Positions 43,262 to 52,758 are shown, counted from the first letter of the stretch. The stretch is DNA of 64,000 bases from Faecalicatena contorta (GCF_039521745.1 NZ_BAAACT010000191.1), one strand, 5' to 3'. A program made the numbers and translations. The notes: generated from the sequence alone by a model not told the origin.

Positions 43262-43445
43262 AATCTGACCTCCTTTGAGAAATAATATTTTCGAAGATTA
43301 TTATGTCCGCGGCATGAAAAATTATACTCGGCCGGTCATTACGGTATATATTGACAAAAAAACTGCTGTTAAAAAAATTTTCTTATAGACAGCATTTAAA
43401 AACAAAGTCTTTTTAATGATAGACTAAAATGTGACATAAATGGTA

Positions 43446-44186
43446 TTATTTTTTCAGGGACTGCTGTTCTAGCGGTGCCGGAGGCCTGAGTCTTGCATGC
43501 AGGATAAATTCTGAAAACAGTTCGCGCATTTCAGGAGATGTGCGGTACATACACTCCGGATGCCATTGCACGCCAATTGCAAACGGATGCGTAGGCATTT
43601 CGATGGCTTCAATGGTTTTGTCCGATGCATGTGCACATGCGGTCAGATTTTTGCCGAGCATGCCAACTGTCTGATGGTGGAAACTGTTGACATCCAGGCG
43701 GGAGCCGATATATTTCCTGAGCTGTGTCCCTTTCTCAACCTGGATTTTGTGGCTGACTTCTGCGCGTGAGTAGGACTGCTGCATATGGTTGAGCGGCCGG
43801 CCGGGCTGCAGGGAGATATCCTGATAGATCGTACCGCCGCAGGCAACATTGTATACCTGCATCCCCCGGCAGATGGAAAAGACCGGTTTCTTTGTGGTCA
43901 GAACAGCCTTCATGAGCCGGATCTGAAATAGATCCAGCGTAATGTCGGTCTTTCCGATCCCATTTTTGGGCTCTTCTCCAAATAAAAGCGGCGTAATATC
44001 ATTTCCCCCGCAAAAGAGAAATCCATCACAGAAGGCAATATATTCCTGGATTGCGTGGTCAGACCTGATCAGAGGCAGGATAAAGGGAAGCCCGCCGGAG
44101 TATCTGACAGACTGGATATAAGTATTAGTCACAAACTGCCTATCGTCCATGAGGCCGCAGACAACGATTCCGATTTTCGGTTTCAT
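43446..44186 (-). CDS. Gamma-glutamyl-gamma-aminobutyrate hydrolase family protein (peptidase C26)
   Basis: This 246-residue class I glutamine-amidotransferase-like hydrolase has the nucleophile motif SICRGMQVYN near 103 and the catalytic GVQWHPE near 205. The family removes gamma-linked glutamate from small molecules, such as gamma-glutamyl-GABA. FCGGNDITP near 58 is another family signature. The ATG at 44186 follows AAAGGAG by seven bases. A dipeptidase is divergent next door, so the two may share a role in peptide or amino-acid recycling. Confidence 0.85.
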   Translation of the reverse strand: MKPKIGIVVCGLMDDRQFVTNTYIQSVRYSGGLPFILPLIRSDHAIQEYIAFCDGFLFCGGNDITPLLFGEEPKNGIGKTDITLDLFQIRLMKAVLTTKKPVFSICRGMQVYNVACGGTIYQDISLQPGRPLNHMQQSYSRAEVSHKIQVEKGTQLRKYIGSRLDVNSFHHQTVGMLGKNLTACAHASDKTIEAIEMPTHPFAIGVQWHPECMYRTSPEMRELFSEFILHARLRPPAPLEQQSLKK

Positions 44187-44274
44187 AAGCACTCCTTTTT
44201 TAACATAGGATAATTCAGGCAGGATTACGCCCGCCAAAAGTAGTGGTTATAGAGTATGTAAAAAAGTGGTAAAA

Positions 44275-44420
44275 TATACCTTGACGTGCAGTTTTACTGC
44301 ACGTCCGCCTGCAGGACATGGGTTACGGTGTGCCCTTGGGTATACCTTGTCGTGCAGTTTTACTGCACGTCCGCCCGCAGGGCCTGAGTTACGGTGTGCC
44401 CTTGGGTATACCTTGTCGTG
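44275..44420. repeat. 66-bp tandem repeat, 2.2 copies
   Basis: TATACCTTG recurs at 44275, 44341 and 44407. The first two units differ at about five of 66 positions; the third is cut after 14 bases. Each full unit contains a hairpin CGTGCAG-TTTT-CTGCACG. The array ends 38 bases before the dipeptidase start. A minus-strand frame through it gives a 22-residue repeated peptide but has no support as a gene. Confidence 0.9.
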
Positions 44421-44458
44421 AATATGTGAAAACATTTTAAGTGTGAAGGGAATGGTGA

Positions 44459-45460
44459 ATGATGAGTTTAATAGATATGCATTGTGATACAATCAGCAGG
44501 CTGATGGATGCCCCCAAAGGGGAGTGCCTGGCTGTGAATCAATTCAGTATTGATGTGGAAGGGATGGAAAGTGCGGGGACACTAGCCCAGTTTTTTGCAT
44601 GCTTTGTGAATGCAGTATCATTTGAAGATAAGAATGTACATACAAGAGGGACGGAGCCGATTTCATCGGAAGCATGGGAGCGCGCATATTTGGCGGTACT
44701 GGCCATGGCAGACAGGATAGAACAGGAACAGAATGAAAAAATACGGGTTGCACATTCTGCGGAGGAAATAAAAGCAAATTCCGTGAATGGAGTGATATCT
44801 GCCGTAAAAACGGTCGAAGAAGGCGGAGTTATTAAAGGCAGTCTATCGAGGATTGATGAGCTTTACAATAAGGGTGTCCGGCTGATTACGCTGACGTGGA
44901 ACCATCCGAACTGCCTCGGGTATCCAAATTCCCGTGACAAAAGTATAATGGAGAAGGGGCTCACAGAGTTTGGACGCCTTACTGTGGAACGGATGAATGA
45001 ACTTGGAATGCTTGTAGATGTGTCTCATCTATCAGACGGTGGATTCTGGGACTGTATAAGAATCAGCAAAACACCGGTCTGTGCCTCCCATTCAAATGCC
45101 AGAGCTCTCTGCGGCCATCCCAGGAATCTTTCGGATCATATGATCCGCGCGCTTGCGGAAAACGGCGGTGTGGCAGGGCTGAACTTTTATCCGGCGTTTT
45201 TGACCGAAAGAGATGAGGCCGTATTAGATGATATTGCCCGCCATGCAGTGTATATGATACGCTGCGGCGGTGAAGACGTGGCTGCTATAGGAACGGATTT
45301 TGACGGTTTTGAAAATAAGGCACGTGACGGGTGGATCGGGCATGTGTGCGAGATGGGCCTGGTGTGGGATGCCATGAAAAAGAGAGGCATTACTGAGCGT
45401 CAGCTGGATAAAATCATGTCCGGGAATGCGCTTAGGGTGATACGGGAGACGATTAGATAA
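44459..45460 (+). CDS. Membrane dipeptidase (peptidase M19)
   Basis: This 333-residue zinc enzyme belongs to the renal dipeptidase family. The metal ligands are visible as DMHCDT near 6, the glutamate of TVEEGG near 120, SHLSDGGFWD near 190 and SHSNARALCGHPRN near 211, with IGTDFDGF near 280. It hydrolyses dipeptides. GAAGGGA is seven bases before the ATG; a second ATG three bases later is an alternative. The gene follows a 66-bp tandem repeat in its upstream region. Confidence 0.9.
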   Translation: MMSLIDMHCDTISRLMDAPKGECLAVNQFSIDVEGMESAGTLAQFFACFVNAVSFEDKNVHTRGTEPISSEAWERAYLAVLAMADRIEQEQNEKIRVAHSAEEIKANSVNGVISAVKTVEEGGVIKGSLSRIDELYNKGVRLITLTWNHPNCLGYPNSRDKSIMEKGLTEFGRLTVERMNELGMLVDVSHLSDGGFWDCIRISKTPVCASHSNARALCGHPRNLSDHMIRALAENGGVAGLNFYPAFLTERDEAVLDDIARHAVYMIRCGGEDVAAIGTDFDGFENKARDGWIGHVCEMGLVWDAMKKRGITERQLDKIMSGNALRVIRETIR

Positions 45461-45587
45461 TTCTGTCTTACGAAACTAACAAGAAGATCGAAGGAAAGAT
45501 AAAAAATAAATTTCTATATTATTATCTTTGTGGTACAATAGAAAAGATGAAAAACTTTAAAGGAACAAGAGAGAAATGGAGGGCTAT

Positions 45588-46850
45588 ATGGAAAGTAAGA
45601 AAATCATTCAGGTAGAAGAAAAAGTACCGTTTAAGATGCTGGTGCCCCTGAGCATTCAGCATATGTTTGCGATGTTCGGGGCATCTGTTCTGGTTCCATT
45701 TATATTTGGAATCAATCCGGCAATAGTACTATTTATGAACGGTATCGGAACACTGTTATTTATCTTAATTACAAAGGGGAAAGCACCGGCTTATCTTGGC
45801 TCCAGCTTTGCATTCCTGGCACCGGCGGGAATTGTTATCAGCAAATGGGGCTATAATTATGCGCTGGGCGGCTTTGTGGTCGTGGGCTTCTTTGGCTGTA
45901 TCCTGGCTCTGATTATTTATAAATTCGGTTCGGACTGGATCGACGTTGTGCTGCCCCCGGCAGCTATGGGCCCTGTTGTGGCCCTGATCGGACTGGAGCT
46001 GGCAGGAACGGCGGCCTCAAACGCAGGACTGCAGGATGAGGTCATTAATCCCAAAAATGTTATCGTATTCCTGGCAACTCTGCTGACGGCCGTGATCGGA
46101 TCTGTGGTATTTAGAAAATTTCTGTCCGTTATACCGATTCTGGTTGCAATCATTGTGGGCTATGTGGCCGCTCTGCTCTGTGGCATCGTGGACTTTACCG
46201 AGGTCGGCGCCGCAACCTGGCTGGCCATCCCTAATTTCGCAGCCCCAAAATTCAAATGGGAGGCAATCGTGATTATTCTGCCCGTGCTTCTGGTCATCGC
46301 ATCGGAGCATATCGGGCATCAGATTGTAACGAGTAAGGTTGTGGGCCGGGATCTCTTAAAGGATCCCGGACTTCACCGCTCTCTTTTTGCGGATAACTTT
46401 TCAACAATGATTTCGGGCTTTATCGGTTCCGTGCCCACCACAACATACGGGGAAAATATCGGCGTTATGGCAATCACCAAAGTATACAGTGTCTATGTCA
46501 TAGGAGGAGCGGCAGTGCTCTCCATCGTGTGTTCCTTCATTGGGAAAATGACCACACTGATCAGTACCATTCCAGGTCCGGTAATCGGAGGGATTTCTTT
46601 CCTGCTGTATGGCATGATCGGCGCGTCCGGTATCCGTATTCTGGTAGAGGCGCAAGTAGATTACGGAAAATCCAGAAATATGGCAATGACATCCGTGATT
46701 TTCGTAACAGGACTCTCCGGTATATCCGTTCAGTTTGGAAGCATCCAGCTGTCAGGAATGGTTCTTGCCTGCGTCGTGGGTATGCTGATGGGGCTGATGT
46801 TCTTTATCCTGGACAAGCTGAAACTGACAAACGACAGAGAGGAAGCCTAG
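45588..46850 (+). CDS. uraA: Uracil/xanthine permease family transporter
   Basis: This 420-residue protein has about 12-14 hydrophobic segments. Family features are LVPLSIQHMFAMFGASVLVP near 18, PAYLGSSFAFLAP near 67, the ASEHIGHQ segment near 240, and GSVPTTTYGENIG near 285. The last glutamate binds the base. It probably imports uracil by proton symport. I chose the ATG at 45588 with GGAGGG upstream; an ATG at 45576 is possible. No pyrR-type attenuator was seen. The minus-strand argG gene follows after a terminator. Confidence 0.87.
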   Translation: MESKKIIQVEEKVPFKMLVPLSIQHMFAMFGASVLVPFIFGINPAIVLFMNGIGTLLFILITKGKAPAYLGSSFAFLAPAGIVISKWGYNYALGGFVVVGFFGCILALIIYKFGSDWIDVVLPPAAMGPVVALIGLELAGTAASNAGLQDEVINPKNVIVFLATLLTAVIGSVVFRKFLSVIPILVAIIVGYVAALLCGIVDFTEVGAATWLAIPNFAAPKFKWEAIVIILPVLLVIASEHIGHQIVTSKVVGRDLLKDPGLHRSLFADNFSTMISGFIGSVPTTTYGENIGVMAITKVYSVYVIGGAAVLSIVCSFIGKMTTLISTIPGPVIGGISFLLYGMIGASGIRILVEAQVDYGKSRNMAMTSVIFVTGLSGISVQFGSIQLSGMVLACVVGMLMGLMFFILDKLKLTNDREEA

Positions 46851-46925
46851 CCTGAAAATTCATTGCTGCAATATGTCTAATATTTTATTTTAACAGTACG
46901 CTAGAAAATGATAAATGACATATAG

Positions 46926-46974
46926 AAAAAGAAGTTCTGTTATGCGGGGTGCCGCCTGATCAGAACTTCTTTTC
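46926..46974. terminator. Bidirectional terminator between uraA and argG
   Basis: AAAAAGAAGTTCTG and CAGAACTTCTTTT pair around an inner GCGG/CCGC stem. T-rich ends on both strands suit termination of both convergent genes. Confidence 0.87.
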
Positions 46975-47010
46975 CTTACATGTATGATAAGCCTCGTAGA
47001 ATGCTTCTTT

Positions 47011-48231
47011 TTACAGTTTCTGCTCCTGCATCTTCATAGCGCGTACTTTAAGCGGCAGTCCGAACAGGTTAATGAATCCTTCCGCGTCGTGATGATCGTA
47101 TAATTCTCCGGTCGTAAAGCTTGCCAGTGATTCGCTGTACAGTGAATATGGAGAAGTTGTGCCTGCTTTGATGATATTTCCTTTATACAGTTTAAACTTT
47201 ACTTCGCCGGTTACATACTGCTGCGTTACATCCACAAAAGCCTGTATTGCTTCGCGAAGAGGGGTAAACCATTTTCCTTCATATACGATCTGGGCAAATT
47301 TGTTACCCATGTCTTTTTTAACTTCATAGGTGGCACGATCCAGTACGAGTTCCTCCAGCTGGTCATGAGCCTCCATCAGGATCGTTCCGCCGGGAGTCTC
47401 ATAAACACCGCGTGACTTCATGCCGACTACACGGTTCTCTACGATATCTACAATGCCGATACCATGCTTTCCGCCGAGAACGTTAAGCTCTGTAATAATG
47501 TCGGACACCTTCATCTCTTTTCCATTCAGGCTCTTCGGTACGCCTGCCTCAAATGTCATTGTCACATATTCCCCTTCATCCGGTGCTTTTTCCGGGGAAA
47601 CACCCAATACTAAAAGGTCGTCATAGTTAGGCTCGTTGGCCGGGTCTTCCAGTTCCAGTCCTTCGTGGCTGATGTGCCATAAATTCCTGTCACGGCTGTA
47701 ACTGTGTTTTGCATCGAACGGAAGATCAATTCCATGCTGATGGCAGTATTCGATCTCATCTTCACGGGACTGCATGGTCCAGACGTCTGTCATACGCCAT
47801 GGTGCGATGATCTTAAGATCCGGAGCAAGTGCCTTGATCCCAAGCTCAAAACGGATCTGGTCGTTGCCTTTTCCGGTTGCGCCGTGGCAGATAGCGGTAG
47901 CCCCTTCCTTGCGCGCAATCTCGACAAGCCTCTTTGCGATAACAGGACGAGCCATGGAAGTTCCAAGTAAATACTTATTCTCGTATACGGCGCCCGCCTT
48001 GACGCACGGCATAATATATTCGTCACAGAATTCATCGATGATGTTCTCTATGTATAATTTAGAAGCGCCTGATAACTTAGATCTTTCTTCCAGTCCGTCC
48101 AGTTCTTCTCCCTGACCGCAGTCGATACAGCAGCAGATAACCTCATAATCAAAATTCTCTTTTAACCAAGGTATGATTGCGGTAGTGTCGAGTCCGCCTG
48201 AATACGCTAATACAACTTTTTCTTTACTCAT
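47011..48231 (-). CDS. argG: Argininosuccinate synthase
   Basis: This 406-residue enzyme joins citrulline and aspartate with ATP in arginine synthesis. The P-loop-like ATP motif AYSGGLDTTAII begins at residue 9, and CHGATGKGNDQIRFE near 114 is the second signature. Length is normal. It is single here; argH is not adjacent. AGGAGG lies before the ATG. The upstream region has a strong promoter and an AT-rich palindrome that may bind ArgR. Confidence 0.96.
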   Translation of the reverse strand: MSKEKVVLAYSGGLDTTAIIPWLKENFDYEVICCCIDCGQGEELDGLEERSKLSGASKLYIENIIDEFCDEYIMPCVKAGAVYENKYLLGTSMARPVIAKRLVEIARKEGATAICHGATGKGNDQIRFELGIKALAPDLKIIAPWRMTDVWTMQSREDEIEYCHQHGIDLPFDAKHSYSRDRNLWHISHEGLELEDPANEPNYDDLLVLGVSPEKAPDEGEYVTMTFEAGVPKSLNGKEMKVSDIITELNVLGGKHGIGIVDIVENRVVGMKSRGVYETPGGTILMEAHDQLEELVLDRATYEVKKDMGNKFAQIVYEGKWFTPLREAIQAFVDVTQQYVTGEVKFKLYKGNIIKAGTTSPYSLYSESLASFTTGELYDHHDAEGFINLFGLPLKVRAMKMQEQKL

Positions 48232-48308
48232 TTCATTTGCCTCCTAATGTATCTTGTTATATTATTGTTCACTTAATTTTTGTGATGCCCTTGTTTAAGC
48301 TAAAACAT

Positions 48309-48337
48309 ACTATACACCATATTTTATAATTATGCAA
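48309..48337 (-). promoter_or_regulatory. Sigma-A promoter of argG
   Basis: On the minus strand TTGCAT (48337-48332) and TATAGT (48314-48309) are separated by 17 bases, about 78 bases before the start codon. Confidence 0.7.
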
Positions 48338-48404
48338 TAGAAAACGGAAAAAAATTAAATATATACACTAAATACAAATAAATATACATTAAACTGATAT
48401 AAAT

Positions 48405-48421
48405 ATGCATATTTTATGCAT
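48405..48421. promoter_or_regulatory. Perfect 17-bp palindrome, candidate ArgR box
   Basis: ATGCATA-TTT-TATGCAT is a perfect palindrome in the AT-rich divergent region between argG and the sigma gene. It resembles arginine-repressor boxes, but lies about 70 bases upstream of the argG -35, a distance that leaves its role open. Confidence 0.35.
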
Positions 48422-48460
48422 GATATGCCTTTCTGGAGCATGAAAATGAATATATTTATT

Positions 48461-48490
48461 TGTAACCTTTTTCAGCAACTGAAGGTCTAA
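48461..48490 (+). promoter_or_regulatory. ECF-type promoter before the sigma gene
   Basis: TGTAACC (48461-48467) and GGTCTAA (48484-48490) are separated by 16 bases. This resembles ECF promoters with an AAC-containing -35 and a GTC-containing -10, suggesting that the sigma factor drives its own gene. Confidence 0.55.
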
Positions 48491-48551
48491 CTAATGTAAA
48501 ATAAAAAAGAATGCTGGAAGTCTTCTTTACCGGAAAGGAAAAGGTGAACAG

Positions 48552-49094
48552 ATGGATGAAGAGATGAGGAGCTCAAAGCTTGCGAAAAAGGCGGTGCGGG
48601 GAAATGCCGATGCCTATGGGCAGCTGATAACAAAATATCAGGAATATCTGTATAAAATGGCTTTTCTCTACATGAAAAACCAGCAGGATGCTCTTGATGT
48701 GGTGGGAACTACTATATTAAAGGGGTTTCAGAACATTAAAACACTGAAGAATCCGGAATGGTTTAAAACATGGATAACCAGAATTCTAATTAATACAGCA
48801 AATGATGAGTTGAAAAAGATTGTTTACTTCAGTGATATAGAGGAAGTCCGGATATCAAAACAGGATAAGGGTGTATCATTGGAGGAAAAGTGCGACCTGG
48901 AAAATGCCGTGAACCGTTTGCCGGAAAAATACAGGGTGGTTATAATCCTGAAGTATTATAGCGGATTTTCTGTAAATGAAATTGCATACGCCATAGAGGT
49001 GCCGGTGGGAACGGTAAAGGCTTATTTGAGCAGAGGACGTGATGAGTTGAAAAAATATTTAAAGGAGGATTATTTGTATGCAGATCACATTTAA
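48552..49094 (+). CDS. ECF-type RNA polymerase sigma factor
   Basis: This 180-residue protein has sigma region 2 (YGQLITKYQEYLYKMAFLYM and DALDVVGTTILKGFQNI, about 22-62) and region 4 (LPEKYRVVIILKYYSGFSVNEIA and VPVGTVKAYLSRGRDELKKYL, about 122-172). Length and domain order fit the ECF group. Its stop overlaps the next gene, a DUF4179 membrane protein that probably is its anti-sigma factor. A matching ECF-type promoter lies upstream. The stimulus is unknown. Confidence 0.87.
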   Translation: MDEEMRSSKLAKKAVRGNADAYGQLITKYQEYLYKMAFLYMKNQQDALDVVGTTILKGFQNIKTLKNPEWFKTWITRILINTANDELKKIVYFSDIEEVRISKQDKGVSLEEKCDLENAVNRLPEKYRVVIILKYYSGFSVNEIAYAIEVPVGTVKAYLSRGRDELKKYLKEDYLYADHI

Positions 49095-50157
49095 CAACAT
49101 CGAAGTGCCGGAAGAAGAGTTAAAAGCTGTAGTAGAGAAAAATATGGAGCAGATACAGAAACAGTGCCGTAGAAAAAAAGTCCGGAGAATCCTGACAGGA
49201 TGCAGTGCTGCAGTGATTTTGGCCGCGGCAGGCATAGGCTTTTGTGCCATGAATCCGGTTCTGGCGGAACAGATTCCACTGATTGGACATTTATTTGAAA
49301 GGGTGGAAGATAAGCAGATATACTCTGGAGAACTCAGCAAGGATGCGGAGCCGGTCCGCGATGGCAATGTCAGCGAGTCCGGTGGGATCAAGATGACTTT
49401 ATCAGAAATATACTGCAATACAGAAGCAATCAATATATCGGTGCTGGTCGAATCCGAAACGCCGTTTCCGGAAATCAAACATGATGCAGACCAGACCGCC
49501 GGGGACAGGACAATCAGCTATCAGTATCTGGATCTGGCAGAGAATTTTGACTTCATGCCGGAGGGGCTGCAGGATTCCGTACAAGTGAACGGGGAGTATC
49601 TGGACGACCATACTTTTGCCGGTGCTTTCAGAATTGATTTTAATCTGGGAGACCTGAGCCAAGTAGTAATACCCGATACCTTCCATCTGGATCTATCAGT
49701 AAGCGCAATTCATATACAGAGCAATTCACTTGAAAAAGAGGCCAGCCATCTGTCCGGGGACACACCCTGGGAATTTTCCGTAGATGTATCTAAGGATAGT
49801 GACCAGACCGTGACAAAAGAAATCAACCAATACGCGCCAAATGGTTCGGGAATCGCAACGGTCTCGAAAACACCATACGAAATCATTCTCAATGGCATAT
49901 TCAGCGAAGAACATAAAGTAACTGACGAACGGCTGCAGATGGTTATTCTGGACGCAGACGGAAAATATATGCCGGACAAAGGCGGATTTATGTTGCCGAT
50001 TAATGGCCATAACGTATCAAAAATAACAGTATATTACTATCCAGCGGCATCCGAGGAAGAATTCGTGGCAATCCAGGAACGGTACCGCGATGATGACTTC
50101 GAACAATTCATAAAAACCAAATCCACCTTCCAAATTCAAGTTGATTTTCAGGAGTGA
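49078..50157 (+). CDS. DUF4179 membrane protein, probable anti-sigma factor
   Basis: This 359-residue protein has a cytoplasmic N terminus of about 40 residues, one membrane segment (about 40-60, LTGCSAAVILAAAGIGF), and an outside DUF4179-type region (MNPVLAEQIPLIGHLFERVEDK). It overlaps the sigma gene by 17 bases and has AAAGGAGG before its ATG. This arrangement is the usual sigma/anti-sigma pairing. The cytoplasmic part is short but basic (KQCRRKKVRR). The 3' third is C-rich and G-poor compared with the start. Confidence 0.8.
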   Translation: MQITFNNIEVPEEELKAVVEKNMEQIQKQCRRKKVRRILTGCSAAVILAAAGIGFCAMNPVLAEQIPLIGHLFERVEDKQIYSGELSKDAEPVRDGNVSESGGIKMTLSEIYCNTEAINISVLVESETPFPEIKHDADQTAGDRTISYQYLDLAENFDFMPEGLQDSVQVNGEYLDDHTFAGAFRIDFNLGDLSQVVIPDTFHLDLSVSAIHIQSNSLEKEASHLSGDTPWEFSVDVSKDSDQTVTKEINQYAPNGSGIATVSKTPYEIILNGIFSEEHKVTDERLQMVILDADGKYMPDKGGFMLPINGHNVSKITVYYYPAASEEEFVAIQERYRDDDFEQFIKTKSTFQIQVDFQE

Positions 50158-50300
50158 GTGTGTGATTGGAAGTGGCGACGTCCCCCGATATAAGGGTGCT
50201 TGGAGGCATGGAATGGCTGGAGTATGGTAAAAAAGAGGTGATCTTCTAAACAAAATTAACTGACGGTTAACTTTATTCATAGAAATTAACAAGCGGTCTG

Positions 50301-50329
50301 TTGTGAGAGTGTAGTTGTTCTGCTATGCT
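50301..50329 (+). promoter_or_regulatory. Sigma-A promoter of the XRE-type regulator
   Basis: TTGTGA (50301-50306) and TATGCT (50324-50329) are 17 bases apart. AGGAGG is the ribosome-binding site. Confidence 0.6.
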
Positions 50330-50383
50330 ATAGGAGAAATAGGAAATACTATATTAATGAAAGTTTAGTTGTAGGAGGCGGAT

Positions 50384-51481
50384 ATGAAAATACACGATGT
50401 GATCCGGAGTAAGAGGAAGGAAATGGGGCTGACGCAGGAGGAGCTTGCCAGGTATATTGGGGTATCGGCTCCGGCGGTGAATAAATGGGAAAAGGGACTG
50501 AGTTATCCGGATATAACGCTGCTTCCTGTTTTGGCGGCATACTTTAATCTTAGTGTCGATGATCTGATTGGGTATGAGCCTCAATTGGTGAAGGAGGATA
50601 TTAAGAAGCTGTACCGCAGGCTTGCGGACAGATTTGTAAATGATCCATTTGAGGAGGTTAAGGCAGAGTGCGATGGATATATCAAAAAGTATTATTCCTG
50701 TTTCCCGCTGCTTTTGCAAATGGCAATTCTTTTAATGAATCATTATCACCTGGCGGAAAAACCACAGGAGGTTATGAATGATATCACGGAACTGCTAGAT
50801 CGCATAACTGAGGAGAGCAAGGATGTACATCTCGCCAAGAATGCGGCAATGCTGAAATGTGGCTGCCATCTTATGGAGAGACAGCCGGAGGAGATTCTGG
50901 ATATACTGGGGGAAGAGATTCTGCCGGTCTCACAGGAAGCGGAAATGCAGGCACAGGCATATCAGTTAAGGGGGAACCTGGATAAAGCTGCGCAGGCTGT
51001 ACAGATTTCGATGTACCAGCATTTGCTGTATCTGATCGGGGATGCATCCATGCATATTGCATGGCAGCAGGAAGCGTCCGGGAAAACGGAAGAGATCATA
51101 AGGCGTACATTGGCAGTAGCAGACATATTCCATATGGATTATCTTCATTTTAACACCATTGTCCAGGTGTACCTTGCATCCGCCCAGTATTACTGTATTA
51201 CAGCAAACCCGGAAGAAGCCGTAAAAATGCTGGAACGCTATACCGACTGTGTGTATATGCAGGAAACACCGATCAAATTACATGGAGATGACTATTTTGA
51301 TAAAGTGGACGGCTGGCTGTCAGATCTTGCGCTTGGAAAAGATGCTCCCCGAGGTGATGCGGCCATCCGACAGAGCATTTATCAGGCAGTAGAGGCAAAC
51401 CCATTGTTTTCATGCCTGAGTGATAATCCACATTATAAGCGGATTATGAAAAGACTGGAGGAATTCAGCAGGGGCAGATGA
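50384..51481 (+). CDS. XRE-family regulator with helical C-terminal region
   Basis: This 365-residue protein has an N-terminal helix-turn-helix (residues about 4-60; LTQEELARYIGVSAPAVNKWEKG) followed by ~300 residues of helices reminiscent of TPR-type repeats. Such proteins repress or activate nearby genes, often ABC exporters. AGGAGG precedes the ATG. An ABC exporter and a PLDc_N protein follow downstream, so control of them is plausible, although 160 bases separate the genes. The ligand is unknown. Confidence 0.83.
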   Translation: MKIHDVIRSKRKEMGLTQEELARYIGVSAPAVNKWEKGLSYPDITLLPVLAAYFNLSVDDLIGYEPQLVKEDIKKLYRRLADRFVNDPFEEVKAECDGYIKKYYSCFPLLLQMAILLMNHYHLAEKPQEVMNDITELLDRITEESKDVHLAKNAAMLKCGCHLMERQPEEILDILGEEILPVSQEAEMQAQAYQLRGNLDKAAQAVQISMYQHLLYLIGDASMHIAWQQEASGKTEEIIRRTLAVADIFHMDYLHFNTIVQVYLASAQYYCITANPEEAVKMLERYTDCVYMQETPIKLHGDDYFDKVDGWLSDLALGKDAPRGDAAIRQSIYQAVEANPLFSCLSDNPHYKRIMKRLEEFSRGR

Positions 51482-51640
51482 TAAAGGGCTGGAGACGGCC
51501 TTAAGACGGTAACTGTGCAGTACCTCGCTTTTGGCAGGCAGCGGGGGAGATTAAGACAGTTCATGAGTACCATGGTGTCTTGGTTTTGTAGCGGCATGGA
51601 CAGGAAGAACGAAGAATAACAACAAAAAAGGAGTAAAAAG

Positions 51641-51844
51641 ATGAATACTTTATATGAATATTTTCCGATTTTGCTTCCGGTGATTATTATAGAACTGATT
51701 TTAATGGTGACGGCTCTGATTCATGTGCTGCGCCATCCAAATTACCGGTTTGGCAATCGGGTGGTCTGGATCGTAATCGTGATGTTTATTCAGATTGCGG
51801 GTCCTATTGTTTATTTCTTATTTGGAAGAGGGGATGACGAATGA
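51641..51844 (+). CDS. Small membrane protein with PLDc_N domain
   Basis: This 67-residue protein has two hydrophobic segments and the pattern of the phospholipase-D-nuclease N-terminal domain (HPNYRFGNRVVWIVIVMFIQIAGPIVYFLFGR). Such proteins often precede ABC transporter genes in Firmicutes. AAAGGAG precedes the ATG. Its stop overlaps the ATPase gene (ATGA), so translation is coupled. It may assist the exporter, but no direct function is known. Confidence 0.8.
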   Translation: MNTLYEYFPILLPVIIIELILMVTALIHVLRHPNYRFGNRVVWIVIVMFIQIAGPIVYFLFGRGDDE

Positions 51845-52758
51845 ATGTACTGGAAATTAACGGCTTGAAGAAAAAATTTGGTTCCCATCAGGTTCTCGGA
51901 GGATTATCAATTGCAGTGCCGGAACACTCGGTTTTTGGATTTCTGGGCAAAAACGGAGCGGGAAAAACTACTACGATGAAAATCGTGCTTGGCCTGCTGC
52001 AATCGGACGGCGGAGAGGTTCATGTGCTTGGAGAAAAGTCTGTATATGGGGAGAACGCGGCAAACCGTTTTATCGGGTATCTTCCTGATGTTCCGGAATT
52101 CTACAGCTATATGACGCCAGTGGAATACTTAAGACTTTGTGGACAAATAACCGGGATGAAAGAGAAACAGATCCGGCTCAAGACAGAAGAACTTCTGGAG
52201 CTTGTAGGTCTGAAGGGCGTTAAAAAGAGAATCGGCGGATTTTCCAGGGGCATGAAGCAGCGTCTTGGAATCGCCCAGGCTTTGTTCAACGAGCCGAAGC
52301 TGCTGATCTGTGATGAACCGACGTCTGCACTGGATCCGGTTGGACGGCGGGAAGTGCTGGATATTATGGAGCAGGTCCAAGACAAGACGACCGTGATCTT
52401 TTCTACCCATGTACTGACGGATGTCGAAAGAATCTGCGACAGGGTAGCAGTCTTGAACAACGGAAGGACAGTCATGGAAGGCAGGTTGGATGAAATTCGG
52501 GAAATGCACCGTAAAAATGCGCTGCTGATCGAATTTGAGAGAAAAGAAAGTCTGCAGAGGTTTACACATGAGACAGCTTTCAAAAAACTGCTTGCTTCGT
52601 CAAGGCAGGAGGGCAGTCAGATTATCATAGAGGCGGCAGACATTGAGCAGGCCGAGTCCGAGCTTATCCGAGGGCTGAATGAGACCCAGATCATGCCCTC
52701 CAGGATGGAAATATTGGAGCCGTCATTGGAAGGACTGTTTATGGAGGCAATACAATGA
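51841..52758 (+). CDS. ABC transporter ATP-binding protein
   Basis: This 305-residue ATPase has Walker A GKNGAGKTT near 35, the ABC signature FSRGMKQRLG near 135, and Walker B LLICDEPTSALDP near 154, followed by the switch histidine STHVLTD. The C-terminal ~85 residues resemble the extension of exporter ATPases of the CcmA/YxlF type. It overlaps the permease gene by four bases. The pair probably exports a small molecule or peptide, or acts in immunity. Confidence 0.92.
   Translation: MNVLEINGLKKKFGSHQVLGGLSIAVPEHSVFGFLGKNGAGKTTTMKIVLGLLQSDGGEVHVLGEKSVYGENAANRFIGYLPDVPEFYSYMTPVEYLRLCGQITGMKEKQIRLKTEELLELVGLKGVKKRIGGFSRGMKQRLGIAQALFNEPKLLICDEPTSALDPVGRREVLDIMEQVQDKTTVIFSTHVLTDVERICDRVAVLNNGRTVMEGRLDEIREMHRKNALLIEFERKESLQRFTHETAFKKLLASSRQEGSQIIIEAADIEQAESELIRGLNETQIMPSRMEILEPSLEGLFMEAIQ

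Noticed and set aside
44275..44420. Possible CRISPR array
   Set aside because: The repeats are contiguous 66-bp units without spacers, only 2.2 copies, and no cas gene is present.
44247..44492. Minus-strand frame with a repeated 22-residue peptide
   Set aside because: The repetition simply reflects the 66-bp tandem DNA repeat. It starts inside the dipeptidase gene and lacks a ribosome-binding site.
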